A stretch of DNA of 33,177 nt from Actinobacteria bacterium QS_8_72_14 (GCA_003021615.1 PXPH01000037.1:1-33177), one strand, 5' to 3'; counted from the stretch's first letter, positions 24,100 to 32,378 are shown. Notes: generated by a model not told the origin, from the letters alone. Program-made: numbers and translations.

Positions 24100-25062
24100 G
24101 TGACCCGCTACCGCGTCGAGATCGTCACCCCCGCCGCGCCGCGGGGGGCCCACACCGGCAACGCCACCACGGCGCGCCGGTGGGGGCGCCTGCTGACCGA
24201 CTTGGGCCACGACGTCCGCCTCACTCAGGCCTGGAGCGGCGAGCCCGTCGACGTGCTGGTGGCGCTGCACGCCCACAAGAGCGCCGCGTCGGTGCAGCGC
24301 TTTGCCGCGGTCCACCCCGACCGGCCCCTGGTGCTGGCGCTGACCGGCACCGACGTGTACCGCGACCTTGACACGGCCCCCGAGGCTCAGCAGGCGCTAC
24401 GGTGCGCCCACGCGCTGGTGGTGCTGCAGCAGCGGGCGCTGCAACGCCTGCCGGGCGACGTGGCCGACCGCGCCCAGGTCATCCACCAGTCGGTTAGCCC
24501 GCCGCCGGACCCGCCCGCGCCCCGCCAGGACGTGTTCGAGGTGGCGGTCGTGGCGCATCTGCGGCCGGTCAAGGACCCCTTTTTGGCGGCAGACGCCGCG
24601 CGTCGGCTGCCCGCCGACTCGCGCATCGAGATCGTCCACTGCGGCGCCGCTCTCGACGACGAGGTCGACGCGCGCGCCCGGCGTGAGGCCGCCACCAACC
24701 CGCGATGGCGGTGGCTGGGCGGCCAGTCCCGCGAGGCGACGCTGCGGCTGGTCGCCCGGGCCCGTGTGCTGGCGATCACCTCGCGGCTGGAGGGCGGGGC
24801 CAACGTCGTCAGCGAGGCCCTGGCGGTGGGCACGCCGGTGATCGCCACCGACATCGACGGCTCGGTGGGGCTGCTGGGCGACGACTACCCCGGCTACGTG
24901 CCCGTCGGTGACGCCGAGGCGCTGGCCGACGCGCTGCGCCGCGTCGAGCAGCAGCCGGCGTTGCACGCCGCGCTGGGAGACCGCGTGCGCGCGCTGGGCG
25001 GCCAAGTCGATCCGGCCGCGGAGCGCCGGGCGTGGGACCGTCTGCTGGCCAAGCTCACCTAA
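24100..25062 (+). CDS. senB: Selenosugar synthase candidate, glycosyltransferase-like
   Basis: 320 residues of a GT-B-type fold belonging to the glycosyltransferase-like clade that includes SenB. SenB couples selenophosphate to a UDP-sugar to give a selenosugar, which SenA uses. Visible blocks are VEIVTPAAPRGAHTGNATTA (6-25) with ARRWGRLLTDLGHDV next, LVALHAHKSAASVQRF, PLVLALTGTDVYRDL, VVAHLRPVKDPFLAADAARR, and the nucleotide-binding end SRLEGGANVVSEALAVGTPV. It starts with GTG 13 nt after senA, so the two are surely co-transcribed. The order senA-senB with divergent selD matches known selenoneine loci in content. Confidence 0.82.
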   Translation: MTRYRVEIVTPAAPRGAHTGNATTARRWGRLLTDLGHDVRLTQAWSGEPVDVLVALHAHKSAASVQRFAAVHPDRPLVLALTGTDVYRDLDTAPEAQQALRCAHALVVLQQRALQRLPGDVADRAQVIHQSVSPPPDPPAPRQDVFEVAVVAHLRPVKDPFLAADAARRLPADSRIEIVHCGAALDDEVDARARREAATNPRWRWLGGQSREATLRLVARARVLAITSRLEGGANVVSEALAVGTPVIATDIDGSVGLLGDDYPGYVPVGDAEALADALRRVEQQPALHAALGDRVRALGGQVDPAAERRAWDRLLAKLT

Positions 25063-25168
25063 AGGCGCCGCTGGCGGTCACCGGCGGGAAGGATCGCCGC
25101 GCTTGGAAGCGTTGGTGTGGGCAAGGTTTGTCCGCGACGACGTAGTCCCGACGACGTGAGGAGGCGCC

Positions 25169-26194
25169 GTGCCCGCTGTCACCGCTGAGAACCCGCTGGC
25201 GCTGCCGCGCGTGCCGCGCGTCGACCCGACCGTCGACCGGCCCCGCCCGGTCGAGTCGATCACCACCGCGCCGAAAGGCTACGAGGGCGAGGGCTTTCCC
25301 GTCCGCCGGGCCTTTGCCGGGGTCGACCTGCGGCGTTTGGACCCGTTTGTCCACATGGACCAGATGGGCGAGGTCGAGTACGCCCCCGGCGAGCCCAAGG
25401 GCACCGCGTGGCACCCGCATCGGGGCTTTGAGACCGTGACCTACATGATCGACGGCGAGATCGCCCACCAGGACTCCTACGGCGGCGGCGGCCTGATCGG
25501 CGGCGGCGACACCCAGTGGATGACCGCCGGCGGGGGCATTTTGCACATCGAGACGCCGCCGGAGTATCTGGTCATGAGCGGCGGGCTGTTTCACGGCTTT
25601 CAGCTGTGGGTCAACCTGCCAGGCAGCCTCAAGTTGGCGACGCCGCGCTATCAGGACATCCGCGGCTCCCACGTCACGCTGCTGAGCTCGGCTGACGGCG
25701 AGACCCTGCTGCGGGTGATCGCCGGCGAGCTGGCCGGCCACGAGGGCCCGGGTGTGACCCATACGCCCATCGACCTGGTGCACGCCACCCTGGCGCCGGG
25801 CGCGTCGCTGACGCTGCCGTGGCGCGAGGACTTCAACGCGCTGGCCTACACCCTGGCCGGCCACGGCAACGCCGGCGCCGAGCGGCGGCCGCTGGCCGGC
25901 GGTCAGCTGGCCGTGTTCGGCGCGGGCAACACGCTGACGCTGGCCGCCGATCCCTCCCAGGAGTCGCGCCACCCCGCCATGGACGTGATCCTGCTCGGCG
26001 GGCGGCCGATCCGGGAGCCGGTGGTGGCCCACGGCCCGTTCGTGATGAACACCAAGGCCGAGATCGTCCAGGCCATGCAGGATTATCAGGCCGGTCGGCT
26101 GGGCCGCATGGCCGAGGGGCCCCACGGCACCGTGCGCGGCGAGGCCGACGGCGATCTCCACCCCGGCGACGACGCGGACCAGGCCGGCGACTAG
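25169..26194 (+). CDS. Pirin-family cupin protein
   Basis: 341 residues, bicupin pirin family. The metal-binding first cupin has WHPHRGFETVTYMIDGEIAHQDS (HxH plus a later His and Glu) and then DTQWMTAGGGILHIE; the second cupin is degenerate. Members act as quercetinases or redox-sensing regulators; the role here is unknown. GTG 25169 follows GAGGAGG. It lies 106 nt after senB on the same strand and could be read through with it, though a separate promoter is possible in the gap. It is convergent with the ABC transporter genes, with 10 nt between. Confidence 0.88.
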   Translation: MPAVTAENPLALPRVPRVDPTVDRPRPVESITTAPKGYEGEGFPVRRAFAGVDLRRLDPFVHMDQMGEVEYAPGEPKGTAWHPHRGFETVTYMIDGEIAHQDSYGGGGLIGGGDTQWMTAGGGILHIETPPEYLVMSGGLFHGFQLWVNLPGSLKLATPRYQDIRGSHVTLLSSADGETLLRVIAGELAGHEGPGVTHTPIDLVHATLAPGASLTLPWREDFNALAYTLAGHGNAGAERRPLAGGQLAVFGAGNTLTLAADPSQESRHPAMDVILLGGRPIREPVVAHGPFVMNTKAEIVQAMQDYQAGRLGRMAEGPHGTVRGEADGDLHPGDDADQAGD

Positions 26195-26204
26195 CCGTTC
26201 GGTC

Positions 26205-27131
26205 TCAGCGCGCCAGGCGGCGCAGCCCCGCGGCGACGGCCTCGCCGACCAGCACCAGCAGAACGTAGGTCACCAGGACCAGGCCCAGCCCGTCCCAGTC
26301 GAGCCGCACGCGCAAGCTCTCCAGCTGCTCGCCCAGCCCCGCCCCGGTGACGAAGCCCACCACCACCGTGGCGCGCAGCACGACCTCCCACCGGTACAGC
26401 AGGAACGTGACCAGCTGGGGCAGCACCTGGGGCAACACGCCGTAGCCGTAGGCCTGCAGCGTCCCCGCCCCCGACGACCGCAGCGCCCGCAGGGGCCCGT
26501 GGTCGACGTTGTCGACCACGTCCGAGCTCAGCCGGCCCAGCACGCCGATCTCGTGGACCGCCAGGGCCAACGCCCCGGCCACCAGGCCGGGGCTGAGCAC
26601 GATCACGATCAGCAGCGCCCAGATCAGCTCGGGGATCGCCCGGGCCACGACGTGGACGCCCCTGGTCGCGGTGAACAGCGCCCGGCCGGTGCCGCGGCGG
26701 GCGGGGGCCAGCTCACCGACGGTCAGCAGGCGGGAGGCAAAGCCCACCGTGGCCACCGTCACGGCGCCGGCCAGGCCCACGGCCAGCGCGCTCATCACCA
26801 CCGTGTCGCGGGCCAGCTCGGCCATGAGCAGCCACTGCGACGCCTGCTCGTAGGCCGTTGGCCCCTCCACGCCGATCCCGACGAGCTCGCTGAGAAACCG
26901 GGCGCCGCGCTCGCCGATGACCGCGGGGCTGGGCAGCGACGTCGTCTCCTGGGCCAAGGTGAACCACCAGGAGCCCACCACGGCGCCGACCGCGATCACC
27001 ACCGCCAGCGTTGGCCCCGGGCGCCGGCGGCTGGGGCGCGCCGCCTGGCCCGGCGGGCGCACCAGGCCTTCGTGGGCGCCGCGGTCGAGGGTGCTCACGC
27101 CAACGCGCCTGCCCCGGGGCGGGGCGCTCAT
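26205..27131 (-). CDS. PhnE-like ABC permease (second), putative selenium oxyanion importer
   Basis: 308 residues, the last gene of a four-gene ABC operon. A basic N-terminal tail precedes about six membrane helices. The permease EAA-like cytoplasmic loop is LRALRSSGAGTLQAYGYGVLP, followed by LLYRWEVVLRATVVVGFVTGAGLG, typical of PhnE-type permeases. Its ATG overlaps the stop of the preceding permease gene by 4 nt (ATGA, 27128-27131). It probably forms a heterodimeric channel with that protein. The substrate is inferred from the associated binding protein. Confidence 0.85.
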   Translation of the reverse strand: MSAPPRGRRVGVSTLDRGAHEGLVRPPGQAARPSRRRPGPTLAVVIAVGAVVGSWWFTLAQETTSLPSPAVIGERGARFLSELVGIGVEGPTAYEQASQWLLMAELARDTVVMSALAVGLAGAVTVATVGFASRLLTVGELAPARRGTGRALFTATRGVHVVARAIPELIWALLIVIVLSPGLVAGALALAVHEIGVLGRLSSDVVDNVDHGPLRALRSSGAGTLQAYGYGVLPQVLPQLVTFLLYRWEVVLRATVVVGFVTGAGLGEQLESLRVRLDWDGLGLVLVTYVLLVLVGEAVAAGLRRLAR

Positions 27132-27997
27132 GCCCCCACCGCCCGGCGCAGGCGGGCCGAGAGCCGGTCAATGGCGACGATGACCAGCACCAGGGCGGCC
27201 AGCAGGGGCCACATCGCCTCGTAGCGCAGGTCGTAGAGCACCAGCTCCAGCTGATGGCCGATGCCGCCCAGCCCGATGACGCTGAGCACCGCCGACACCC
27301 GCACGGCGCACTCGAAGCGGTACAGGACATAGCCGATCATGTCGGGCAGGGCGGCCGGCACCCGCGCGTACCACAGCACCTGGGCCGGCGAGGCCCCCGC
27401 GGAGCGCAGCGCCGCCAGCGGCCCCTGGGGCACGTCCTGGAGGCGTTCGCCGAGCACGCGCGCGATGATCGCGGCGTAGGGCAGGCCGATCGCCAGGATC
27501 CCGGCCAGGGGGTGAAAGCCCACAACTTGCACGAACAGCACCCCCCAGACGAGCTCGTGGGGCGCGCGCAGCGTGGCGAACACCCCCCGGCTGCCGCCCA
27601 CCAGCGGCAGGCGCGTCAGCGTGCGGTGGGCAAGGGTGCCGCTGACCAGCACCGCACCCGGCAGCCCCAGCAGCAACGCCACCGAGATGCCGGCCACGGC
27701 ATAGGCGAGCGTCAGCAGCGTCGCCTCGGCCACGACCGCCAGGAAGGCCGGGGACAGCTCCGGTGACAGCGCCGAGGCCAGCATGTCGCCGGCCACGCGC
27801 AGCCCACCGCGGTCGAGCAGCCCCTCAGGCGCGTCGAGCGCCAGCAGGCTGGCCAGGACCGCCGCGGCCAGCAGCAGCGCCAGCAGCGGGCGCGGCCCAG
27901 GACGAGGACGGGCCGTGACGAGGTTGGCGCTCTCGACGGCGGCGTCGCCGACCCCCGTCCGGGCAGCCTCGCCCGATGGGGTGTGCTGATCGGTCAT
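27128..27997 (-). CDS. PhnE-like ABC permease (first), putative selenium oxyanion importer
   Basis: 289 residues with about six membrane helices after a polar N-terminal ~35 residues. The EAA-type loop AALRSAGASPAQVLWYARVP followed by MIGYVLYRFECAVRVSAVLS and IGLGGIGHQLE is a PhnE signature. It is linked to the ATPase gene before it and the second permease after it by 4-nt ATGA overlaps, so all are translated from one mRNA. It should pair with the other permease and the PhnC-like ATPase. Confidence 0.87.
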   Translation of the reverse strand: MTDQHTPSGEAARTGVGDAAVESANLVTARPRPGPRPLLALLLAAAVLASLLALDAPEGLLDRGGLRVAGDMLASALSPELSPAFLAVVAEATLLTLAYAVAGISVALLLGLPGAVLVSGTLAHRTLTRLPLVGGSRGVFATLRAPHELVWGVLFVQVVGFHPLAGILAIGLPYAAIIARVLGERLQDVPQGPLAALRSAGASPAQVLWYARVPAALPDMIGYVLYRFECAVRVSAVLSVIGLGGIGHQLELVLYDLRYEAMWPLLAALVLVIVAIDRLSARLRRAVGA

Positions 27998-28818
27998 CGG
28001 CGCGCGTCGTCGCCTTGCGGTGCGTTGCGAGCGAGGCCGTCACCGGATGGCGAGGAGGCCGCGGGCGCAGGCGAGGCGCGCTCGTACAACGCGGCGAGAT
28101 CGCCGGCACCGACCTGATCGCTGGGCAGGTCGAAGGTCAGTTGGCCCGCCCGCAGCCCCACCAGGCGATCGAAGTGGGCCCGCGCCAGCTCGGGGGTGTG
28201 CAGGCTGGCGACCAGGGTCCGGTCGCCTTCCCGGGCCAGGGCGCACAACAGCGCGACGAGATCCTCGGCCAAGGCGGGGTCCAACGCCGCGACCGGCTCG
28301 TCGGCCAGCATCACCGCCGGGTCCTGGACCAGCAGGCGCGCCAGGGCGACGCGCTGCTGCTCTCCGCCCGACAAGCGGGCGACGCGCACGCCGAACTTGT
28401 CGGTGAGGCCGACCCGCTCGGCGGCGGCCCGCGCCGGCGGGTACTCCAGCGGCAGCAGCAGCGCGGCCAGGCTTCGCAGCACCCCCCAGCGGCCCAGGGC
28501 GCCGGCCTGGACGTTGTGCTTGACCGCCAGCTCGCCCACCAGCTCCAAACGCTGCTGCATCATCCCGACCAACCGGGGAAGGTCGCGCGACAGCCCGTCG
28601 ACGGGCTGGCCCTGCAGGCACACCGTGCCCGACGAGGCGGGCAGCATGCCGGCCAGCATCCGCAGCAGGCTCGTCTTGCCGGCGCCGCTGGGGCCGACCA
28701 GCGCGACCGTCTCGCCGGGGGCCACCCGCAGGCTCAGATCCGCCACGGCCGTGACGTCGCCGTAGGCGAGCGTCACGCCCGTCAGCTCGCACGACGGGGT
28801 GTAACCGCGTGGGGTCAT
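27994..28818 (-). CDS. PhnC-like ABC ATPase, putative selenium oxyanion importer
   Basis: 274 residues and all ATPase motifs intact: Walker A GPSGAGKTS (42-50), Q-loop in MMQQRLEL (Q88/Q89), signature LSGGEQQR (149-156), Walker B LADEPVAALD (171-180) and the H-loop H207 in SLHTPE. Its closest type is the phosphonate-transporter ATPase PhnC. The ATG overlaps the binding-protein stop by 4 nt. A polar Ser/Ala/Pro-rich tail follows the ATPase core. Confidence 0.9.
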   Translation of the reverse strand: MTPRGYTPSCELTGVTLAYGDVTAVADLSLRVAPGETVALVGPSGAGKTSLLRMLAGMLPASSGTVCLQGQPVDGLSRDLPRLVGMMQQRLELVGELAVKHNVQAGALGRWGVLRSLAALLLPLEYPPARAAAERVGLTDKFGVRVARLSGGEQQRVALARLLVQDPAVMLADEPVAALDPALAEDLVALLCALAREGDRTLVASLHTPELARAHFDRLVGLRAGQLTFDLPSDQVGAGDLAALYERASPAPAASSPSGDGLARNAPQGDDARR

Positions 28819-29720
28819 TGGAGCATGCCCAGGTCTTGGGCGACCTGCTCGATTTGCGCGTAGTTGTCGTTGGAGCTGGCGATGAACTCCTCGGCCGAGA
28901 ACATGTCGAGGACGTCGCGGCCCTGGGGCGTGTCGTCCATGGCCAGCAGCGCCTGGGTGATCTCGTCGGTCGTGCCCTCGCCGTAGACCTCGTCGATGCG
29001 GGGATGGGCGGTCCAGTTGTAGTCGGAGTAGGGCCCGACCCGCTCGACGACCTGCACGCGCTCGGTGTCGATCTCGCCGTCCTCGACCAGGGTGTCCCAG
29101 ACCGTGGCGTTGAGGGCGCCCGCCTCGAAGCTGCCGGCAGCCACCTGTTGGGCGGTCGTGTCGTGGGAGCCGGAGTAGCTCACGGTCTCAAAGTCCTCGT
29201 CGGCGTCGATGCCGGCCTCGCGAAGGTAGTGGCGCGGCATGAGATGGCCCGAGGTGGAGCTCTCGCTGCCGAAGGTGAACGACGACCCGCTGAGGTCGGC
29301 CAGCGAGTTTGCGTCCACGTCGGACTGGGCGATGAACACCGAGTGGAACTGCGTGTCGATTTGGCGCTGGGCGATCGCACGGGCCCCGTCGACCGTCGAG
29401 CGGGCCTGCACCCCGGTGAAGCCGCCGAACCAGCCCAGCTGGATGTCGCCGTTGCGGAACGCGGTGACCACCGCCGCGTAGTCGGTCGAGGGCTGATACT
29501 CCACCGGGATGCCGAGCTTTTGGGAGAGGCGGTCGGCCACCGCGCCGAAGCGCTCCTCGAGAAAGGAGCGGTCCTGATCGGGGATCCCCCCGATCAGCAG
29601 GGTGGGCTCTTGCCCGCCCTGCCCGTCGCCGGAGCCCTGGCCGTTGGAAGCGGCGTCGCCGCAGGCGGCCAGGGCCAGCAACGCGGCCAGCCCCACCACG
29701 ATGGTCGTGACAGCCCGCAT
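28815..29720 (-). CDS. PhnD-like binding protein, putative selenate-type
   Basis: A 301-residue lipoprotein (lipobox LALAAC, C20) that delivers substrate to the ABC permeases. LIGGIPDQD near the mature N-terminus, QLGWFGGFTGVQARSTVDGA, IAQRQIDTQFHSVFIAQSD, SSFTFGSESSTSGHLMPRHY, SGSHDTTAQQVAAGSFEAGA and the final NDNYAQIEQVAQDLG are the features I recall for the PhnD-like clade annotated as putative selenate-binding proteins. The neighbouring senABC genes and LysR regulator support selenium rather than phosphonate. ATG 29720 has AAAGGA upstream. First gene of the operon, with its own promoter overlapping that of lysR. Confidence 0.85.
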   Translation of the reverse strand: MRAVTTIVVGLAALLALAACGDAASNGQGSGDGQGGQEPTLLIGGIPDQDRSFLEERFGAVADRLSQKLGIPVEYQPSTDYAAVVTAFRNGDIQLGWFGGFTGVQARSTVDGARAIAQRQIDTQFHSVFIAQSDVDANSLADLSGSSFTFGSESSTSGHLMPRHYLREAGIDADEDFETVSYSGSHDTTAQQVAAGSFEAGALNATVWDTLVEDGEIDTERVQVVERVGPYSDYNWTAHPRIDEVYGEGTTDEITQALLAMDDTPQGRDVLDMFSAEEFIASSNDNYAQIEQVAQDLGMLQ

Positions 29721-29769
29721 GTGGGATTCCTTTCGGGCCCGATCGAGGTCTCGCGGCATTGACCGTCCT

Positions 29770-29798
29770 CTCATAGCGTTGGACGCATGCTTCGTCAA
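29770..29798 (-). promoter_or_regulatory. Promoter of the ABC transporter operon
   Basis: On the minus strand TTGACG (29798-29793), a 17-bp spacer and TATGAG (29775-29770) form the best sigma-70-type promoter in the window, about 50 nt before the binding-protein ATG. Its -35 shares bases with the -35 of the divergent lysR promoter, and CATGC repeats (29786-29790, 29804-29808) flank it, a likely LysR-protein site. Confidence 0.6.
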
Positions 29799-29819
29799 AC
29801 CGCCATGCACGTCTAGCAT
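29791..29819 (+). promoter_or_regulatory. Promoter of the lysR gene, leaderless type
   Basis: TTCGTC (29791-29796), a 17-bp spacer and TAGCAT (29814-29819) precede the ATG at 29826 by only 6 nt, so the mRNA should be leaderless. The -35 overlaps the divergent operon's -35, so one bound LysR dimer could repress its own gene and activate the operon. Confidence 0.55.
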
Positions 29820-29825
29820 GAGCGC

Positions 29826-30725
29826 ATGCGCACCGAGGATCTCACCGCGCTGGAGGCCGTCGCCGACGCGGGCAGCGTGACCGTCGCGGCCCGTCGTCTC
29901 GGGCGCTCCCAGCCGGCGGTGTCGCGCCAGCTCCAGCGCCTGGAGACCGAGCTGGGCACCGCCCTGCTGACGCGCCAGGGCCGGGGGGCACAGCCGACGG
30001 CCCCGGGCGAGCGGGTGGTGGCCTTCGCCCGGGAGCGCCTGGCGGCCGAGGAGGCGCTGCGCGCCGAGCTCCACCAGGGCAGCCCGCAGGTGCGGGGCGT
30101 GGTGCGCGTGGTGGCCTCCACCACGCCGGGTGACTACCTCGTGCCCGAGCTCGTCGCCCGCTTCGCCGAGCACCACCCCGCGGTGCGCGCCGAGGTGGAA
30201 GTCGCCGACTCCGCGGCGGTCCCCGGGGCGGTGCTGGATCGCCGCGCCGACGTCGGCTTCGCGGGCCGGGCCAACCCGGACGAGCGCCTGGTCCATGTGC
30301 CCGTGACCACCGACGAGATCGTTTTGGCGGTGCCCCAGGCCCACCCGCTGGCCGCCGACGCGAGCGTGGCGCTGGCGGCGCTGGCCGGCGAGCGCCTGAT
30401 CTGGCGCGAGGAGGGCTCGGGCACCCAGCGCACCTTCATGGAGGCGCTGGCCTCGGCGGGTCTGGACTTACCGGCGGGCTCGGCCACGGCCAGCCTGGGC
30501 AGCACCCAGGCGGTCGTGTCGGCAGTGCAGGCGGGGCTAGGCATCGGGGTGGTCAGCCAGCGGGCCCTGTGCGGGCACCGCCTCGACGACGTCGCCGCGG
30601 TGCGCATCGACGGCGTGCCCATCCGCCGCCACCTGTGGATGGTCTACGAGCGCAGCGCCCGCCGCCAAGGCCCGCAGGCGGCCTTTATCAGCTTCGTCTC
30701 CGGGATGGTCGCCGGCCGAGGCTGA
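29826..30725 (+). CDS. LysR-family regulator, selenium-metabolism type
   Basis: 299 residues. The N-terminal winged helix is MRTEDLTALEAVADAGSVTV then AARRLGRSQPAVSRQLQRLE, followed by the periplasmic-binding-like effector domain. VVASTTPGDYLVPELVARF, ADVGFAG, LIWREEGSGTQRTFMEALAS and LGSTQAVVSAVQAGLGIGVVS resemble the CysB/Cbl-like LysR group found with selenium genes, whose effector pocket could sense an oxyanion. It is divergent from the ABC operon with overlapping promoters and so is its probable regulator. The start ATG follows a -10 box by 6 nt. Confidence 0.82.
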   Translation: MRTEDLTALEAVADAGSVTVAARRLGRSQPAVSRQLQRLETELGTALLTRQGRGAQPTAPGERVVAFARERLAAEEALRAELHQGSPQVRGVVRVVASTTPGDYLVPELVARFAEHHPAVRAEVEVADSAAVPGAVLDRRADVGFAGRANPDERLVHVPVTTDEIVLAVPQAHPLAADASVALAALAGERLIWREEGSGTQRTFMEALASAGLDLPAGSATASLGSTQAVVSAVQAGLGIGVVSQRALCGHRLDDVAAVRIDGVPIRRHLWMVYERSARRQGPQAAFISFVSGMVAGRG

Positions 30726-30793
30726 GCCCGCCAGGGGTGGGCTCGACCCGTGACGGTCCGCGTGCCAGCGGGCGTGGCAGGGGGGCGTGCGGC

Positions 30794-30799
30794 TATGCT
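30794..30799 (+). promoter_or_regulatory. -10 box (TATGCT) for icd
   Basis: TATGCT matches TANNNT and would start a transcript about 35 nt before the GTG at 30841, which has an AAGGGGG ribosome site (30827-30833). Confidence 0.45.
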
Positions 30800-30840
30800 C
30801 CCGGCTACCCACAGCGCGACGCGCACAAGGGGGCAGCGAG

Positions 30841-32043
30841 GTGGCTGACGTCATCACCAAGGGTGTGGCGGGGCTAAACGTCCCCGACGAGCCCATCATC
30901 CCCTACATCGAGGGCGACGGGACCGGCCCCGACATCTGGGCGGCGGCCCGGCGCGTGCTCGACGCGGCCGTCGCGCGCGCCTACGGCGGCCAGCGGCGGG
31001 TGGCCTGGCAGGAGGTGCTCGCCGGGCAGAAGGCCTACGCCCACACGGGGGAGTGGCTGCCCCAAGCGACCGTGGAGGCCTTCCGCACGCACCTGGTGGG
31101 CATCAAGGGGCCGTTGACGACGCCGGTGGGCCAGGGCTTTCGCAGCTTGAACGTGGCCCTTCGCCAGTTGCTCGACCTGTATGTGTGCCTGCGCCCGGTG
31201 CGCTGGTACCAGGGGGTGCCCAGCCCCGTGACACACCCCGAGAAGGTCGACATGGTCGTCTTCCGCGAAAACACCGAGGACGTCTACGCCGGCAAGGAGC
31301 TCGAGGCGGGCAGCGACGAGGCCCAGAAGGCCTTGGCGTTCTTCGCCGACACCTACGGCTGGGACATCCCGCCCGACTCGGGCATCGGCCTCAAGCCCGT
31401 CAGCGAGACCGGCACCAAGCGCCTGGTGCGCGCCGCCCTCAGCTACGCGGTGGCCCACGGGCGCCAGTCGGTGACGCTGGTCCACAAGGGCAACATCATG
31501 AAGTACACCGAAGGGGCGTTTCGCTCGTGGGGCTATGAGCTGGTCCGCGAGGAGTTCAGCGACGTGGCCGTGGCCTGGGACGACTGCGGCGGCGATCCCG
31601 GCGACAAGGTCCTGGTCAAGGACATGATCGCCGACGCGATGCTGCAGTTCGTGCTGCTGCGGCCCGAGGACCACGACGTCATCGCCACGACGAACCTCAA
31701 CGGCGACTACCTCTCCGATGCGCTGGCCGCTCAGGTCGGTGGCATCGGCATCGCCCCGGGGGGCAACATCAACTACGAGACCGGGGTGTCGATCTTTGAG
31801 GCCACTCACGGCACCGCGCCCAAGTACGCCGGCCAGGACAAGGTCAACCCCGGCTCGCTGATCCTGTCGGGCGAGACCATGCTGCGGCGCCTCGGCTGGG
31901 ACGAGGCCGCCGATCTGGTGGTCAAGGGCCTCGAGTCGGCCATCGCCGACAAGGTGGTGACCTACGACTTCGCGCGGCAGATGCAGGGGGCCACTCAGGT
32001 GCACACCAGTGAGTTCGCCGAGGCGATGATCGAGCGCATGTGA
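30841..32043 (+). CDS. icd: Isocitrate dehydrogenase (NADP-type)
   Basis: 400 residues. Oxidatively decarboxylates isocitrate to 2-oxoglutarate in the citric acid cycle. Motifs: [20 protein letters not shown] at the N-terminus; [21 protein letters not shown] with the substrate-binding Ser/Asn/Arg residues; [31 protein letters not shown] with the catalytic Lys; [23 protein letters not shown] with metal-binding Asp; and [25 protein letters not shown] for cofactor binding. It belongs to the homodimeric bacterial type. GTG 30841 has a strong ribosome site; longer frames read into the promoter. A small ORF begins at its stop codon. Confidence 0.93.
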   Translation: MADVITKGVAGLNVPDEPIIPYIEGDGTGPDIWAAARRVLDAAVARAYGGQRRVAWQEVLAGQKAYAHTGEWLPQATVEAFRTHLVGIKGPLTTPVGQGFRSLNVALRQLLDLYVCLRPVRWYQGVPSPVTHPEKVDMVVFRENTEDVYAGKELEAGSDEAQKALAFFADTYGWDIPPDSGIGLKPVSETGTKRLVRAALSYAVAHGRQSVTLVHKGNIMKYTEGAFRSWGYELVREEFSDVAVAWDDCGGDPGDKVLVKDMIADAMLQFVLLRPEDHDVIATTNLNGDYLSDALAAQVGGIGIAPGGNINYETGVSIFEATHGTAPKYAGQDKVNPGSLILSGETMLRRLGWDEAADLVVKGLESAIADKVVTYDFARQMQGATQVHTSEFAEAMIERM

Positions 32044-32291
32044 GTCCGGTGATGCTGCTGATGACGGCGTCGGCCGCCGATGACCCCCAGCACCGTCGGG
32101 TACGGCCCGCCCCGCGTTTGTCCGCCGACGAGCGCATCGCGGGGGTGATCACCCGCACCGGCCGGTTCGCGGCCCTCAACCCCGCCAAGCCGGGCACACG
32201 GCCATCGTGGCCCCAGCTCGCCGGTGTGCTCGCGTGGGCGGCCTTCACCGCCGGCTGTGGCCTGGCGGCGTGGCGCCGCCACCGACAGTAA
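32040..32291 (+). CDS. Small hypothetical protein with C-terminal membrane segment
   Basis: 83 residues starting at GTG 32040, overlapping the icd stop (GTGA), so translational coupling is possible. I do not recognise it. A polar, Arg-rich middle ([18 protein letters not shown]) is followed by one hydrophobic helix ([22 protein letters not shown]) and a basic end (RRHRQ), which suggests a tail-anchored small protein. Moderate doubt remains because high-GC DNA produces such frames by chance. Confidence 0.4.
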   Translation: MSPVMLLMTASAADDPQHRRVRPAPRLSADERIAGVITRTGRFAALNPAKPGTRPSWPQLAGVLAWAAFTAGCGLAAWRRHRQ

Positions 32292-32341
32292 GGGGTCGCC
32301 AGCGGGCAGCCGCCGACGCAGAGCCGCGCCGAGCCGCCTGC

Positions 32342-32347
32342 TAGCCT
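32342..32347 (+). promoter_or_regulatory. -10 box (TAGCCT) for tRNA-Cys
   Basis: TAGCCT lies about 31 nt before the tRNA-Cys 5' end and fits the TANNNT pattern seen across this part of the window. Confidence 0.4.
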
Positions 32348-32353
32348 CTCCTC

Positions 32354-32373
32354 GCCGTCCGTTGTGGGACGGC
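32354..32373 (+). terminator. Hairpin between the small ORF and tRNA-Cys
   Basis: GCCGTCC (32354-32360), loop GTTGTG, GGACGGC (32367-32373) is a perfect 7-bp stem just before tRNA-Cys. It may terminate the icd transcript, but a -10 box lies upstream of it, so it could instead be a 5' leader structure of the tRNA precursor. Confidence 0.35.
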
Positions 32374-32378
32374 CACCG

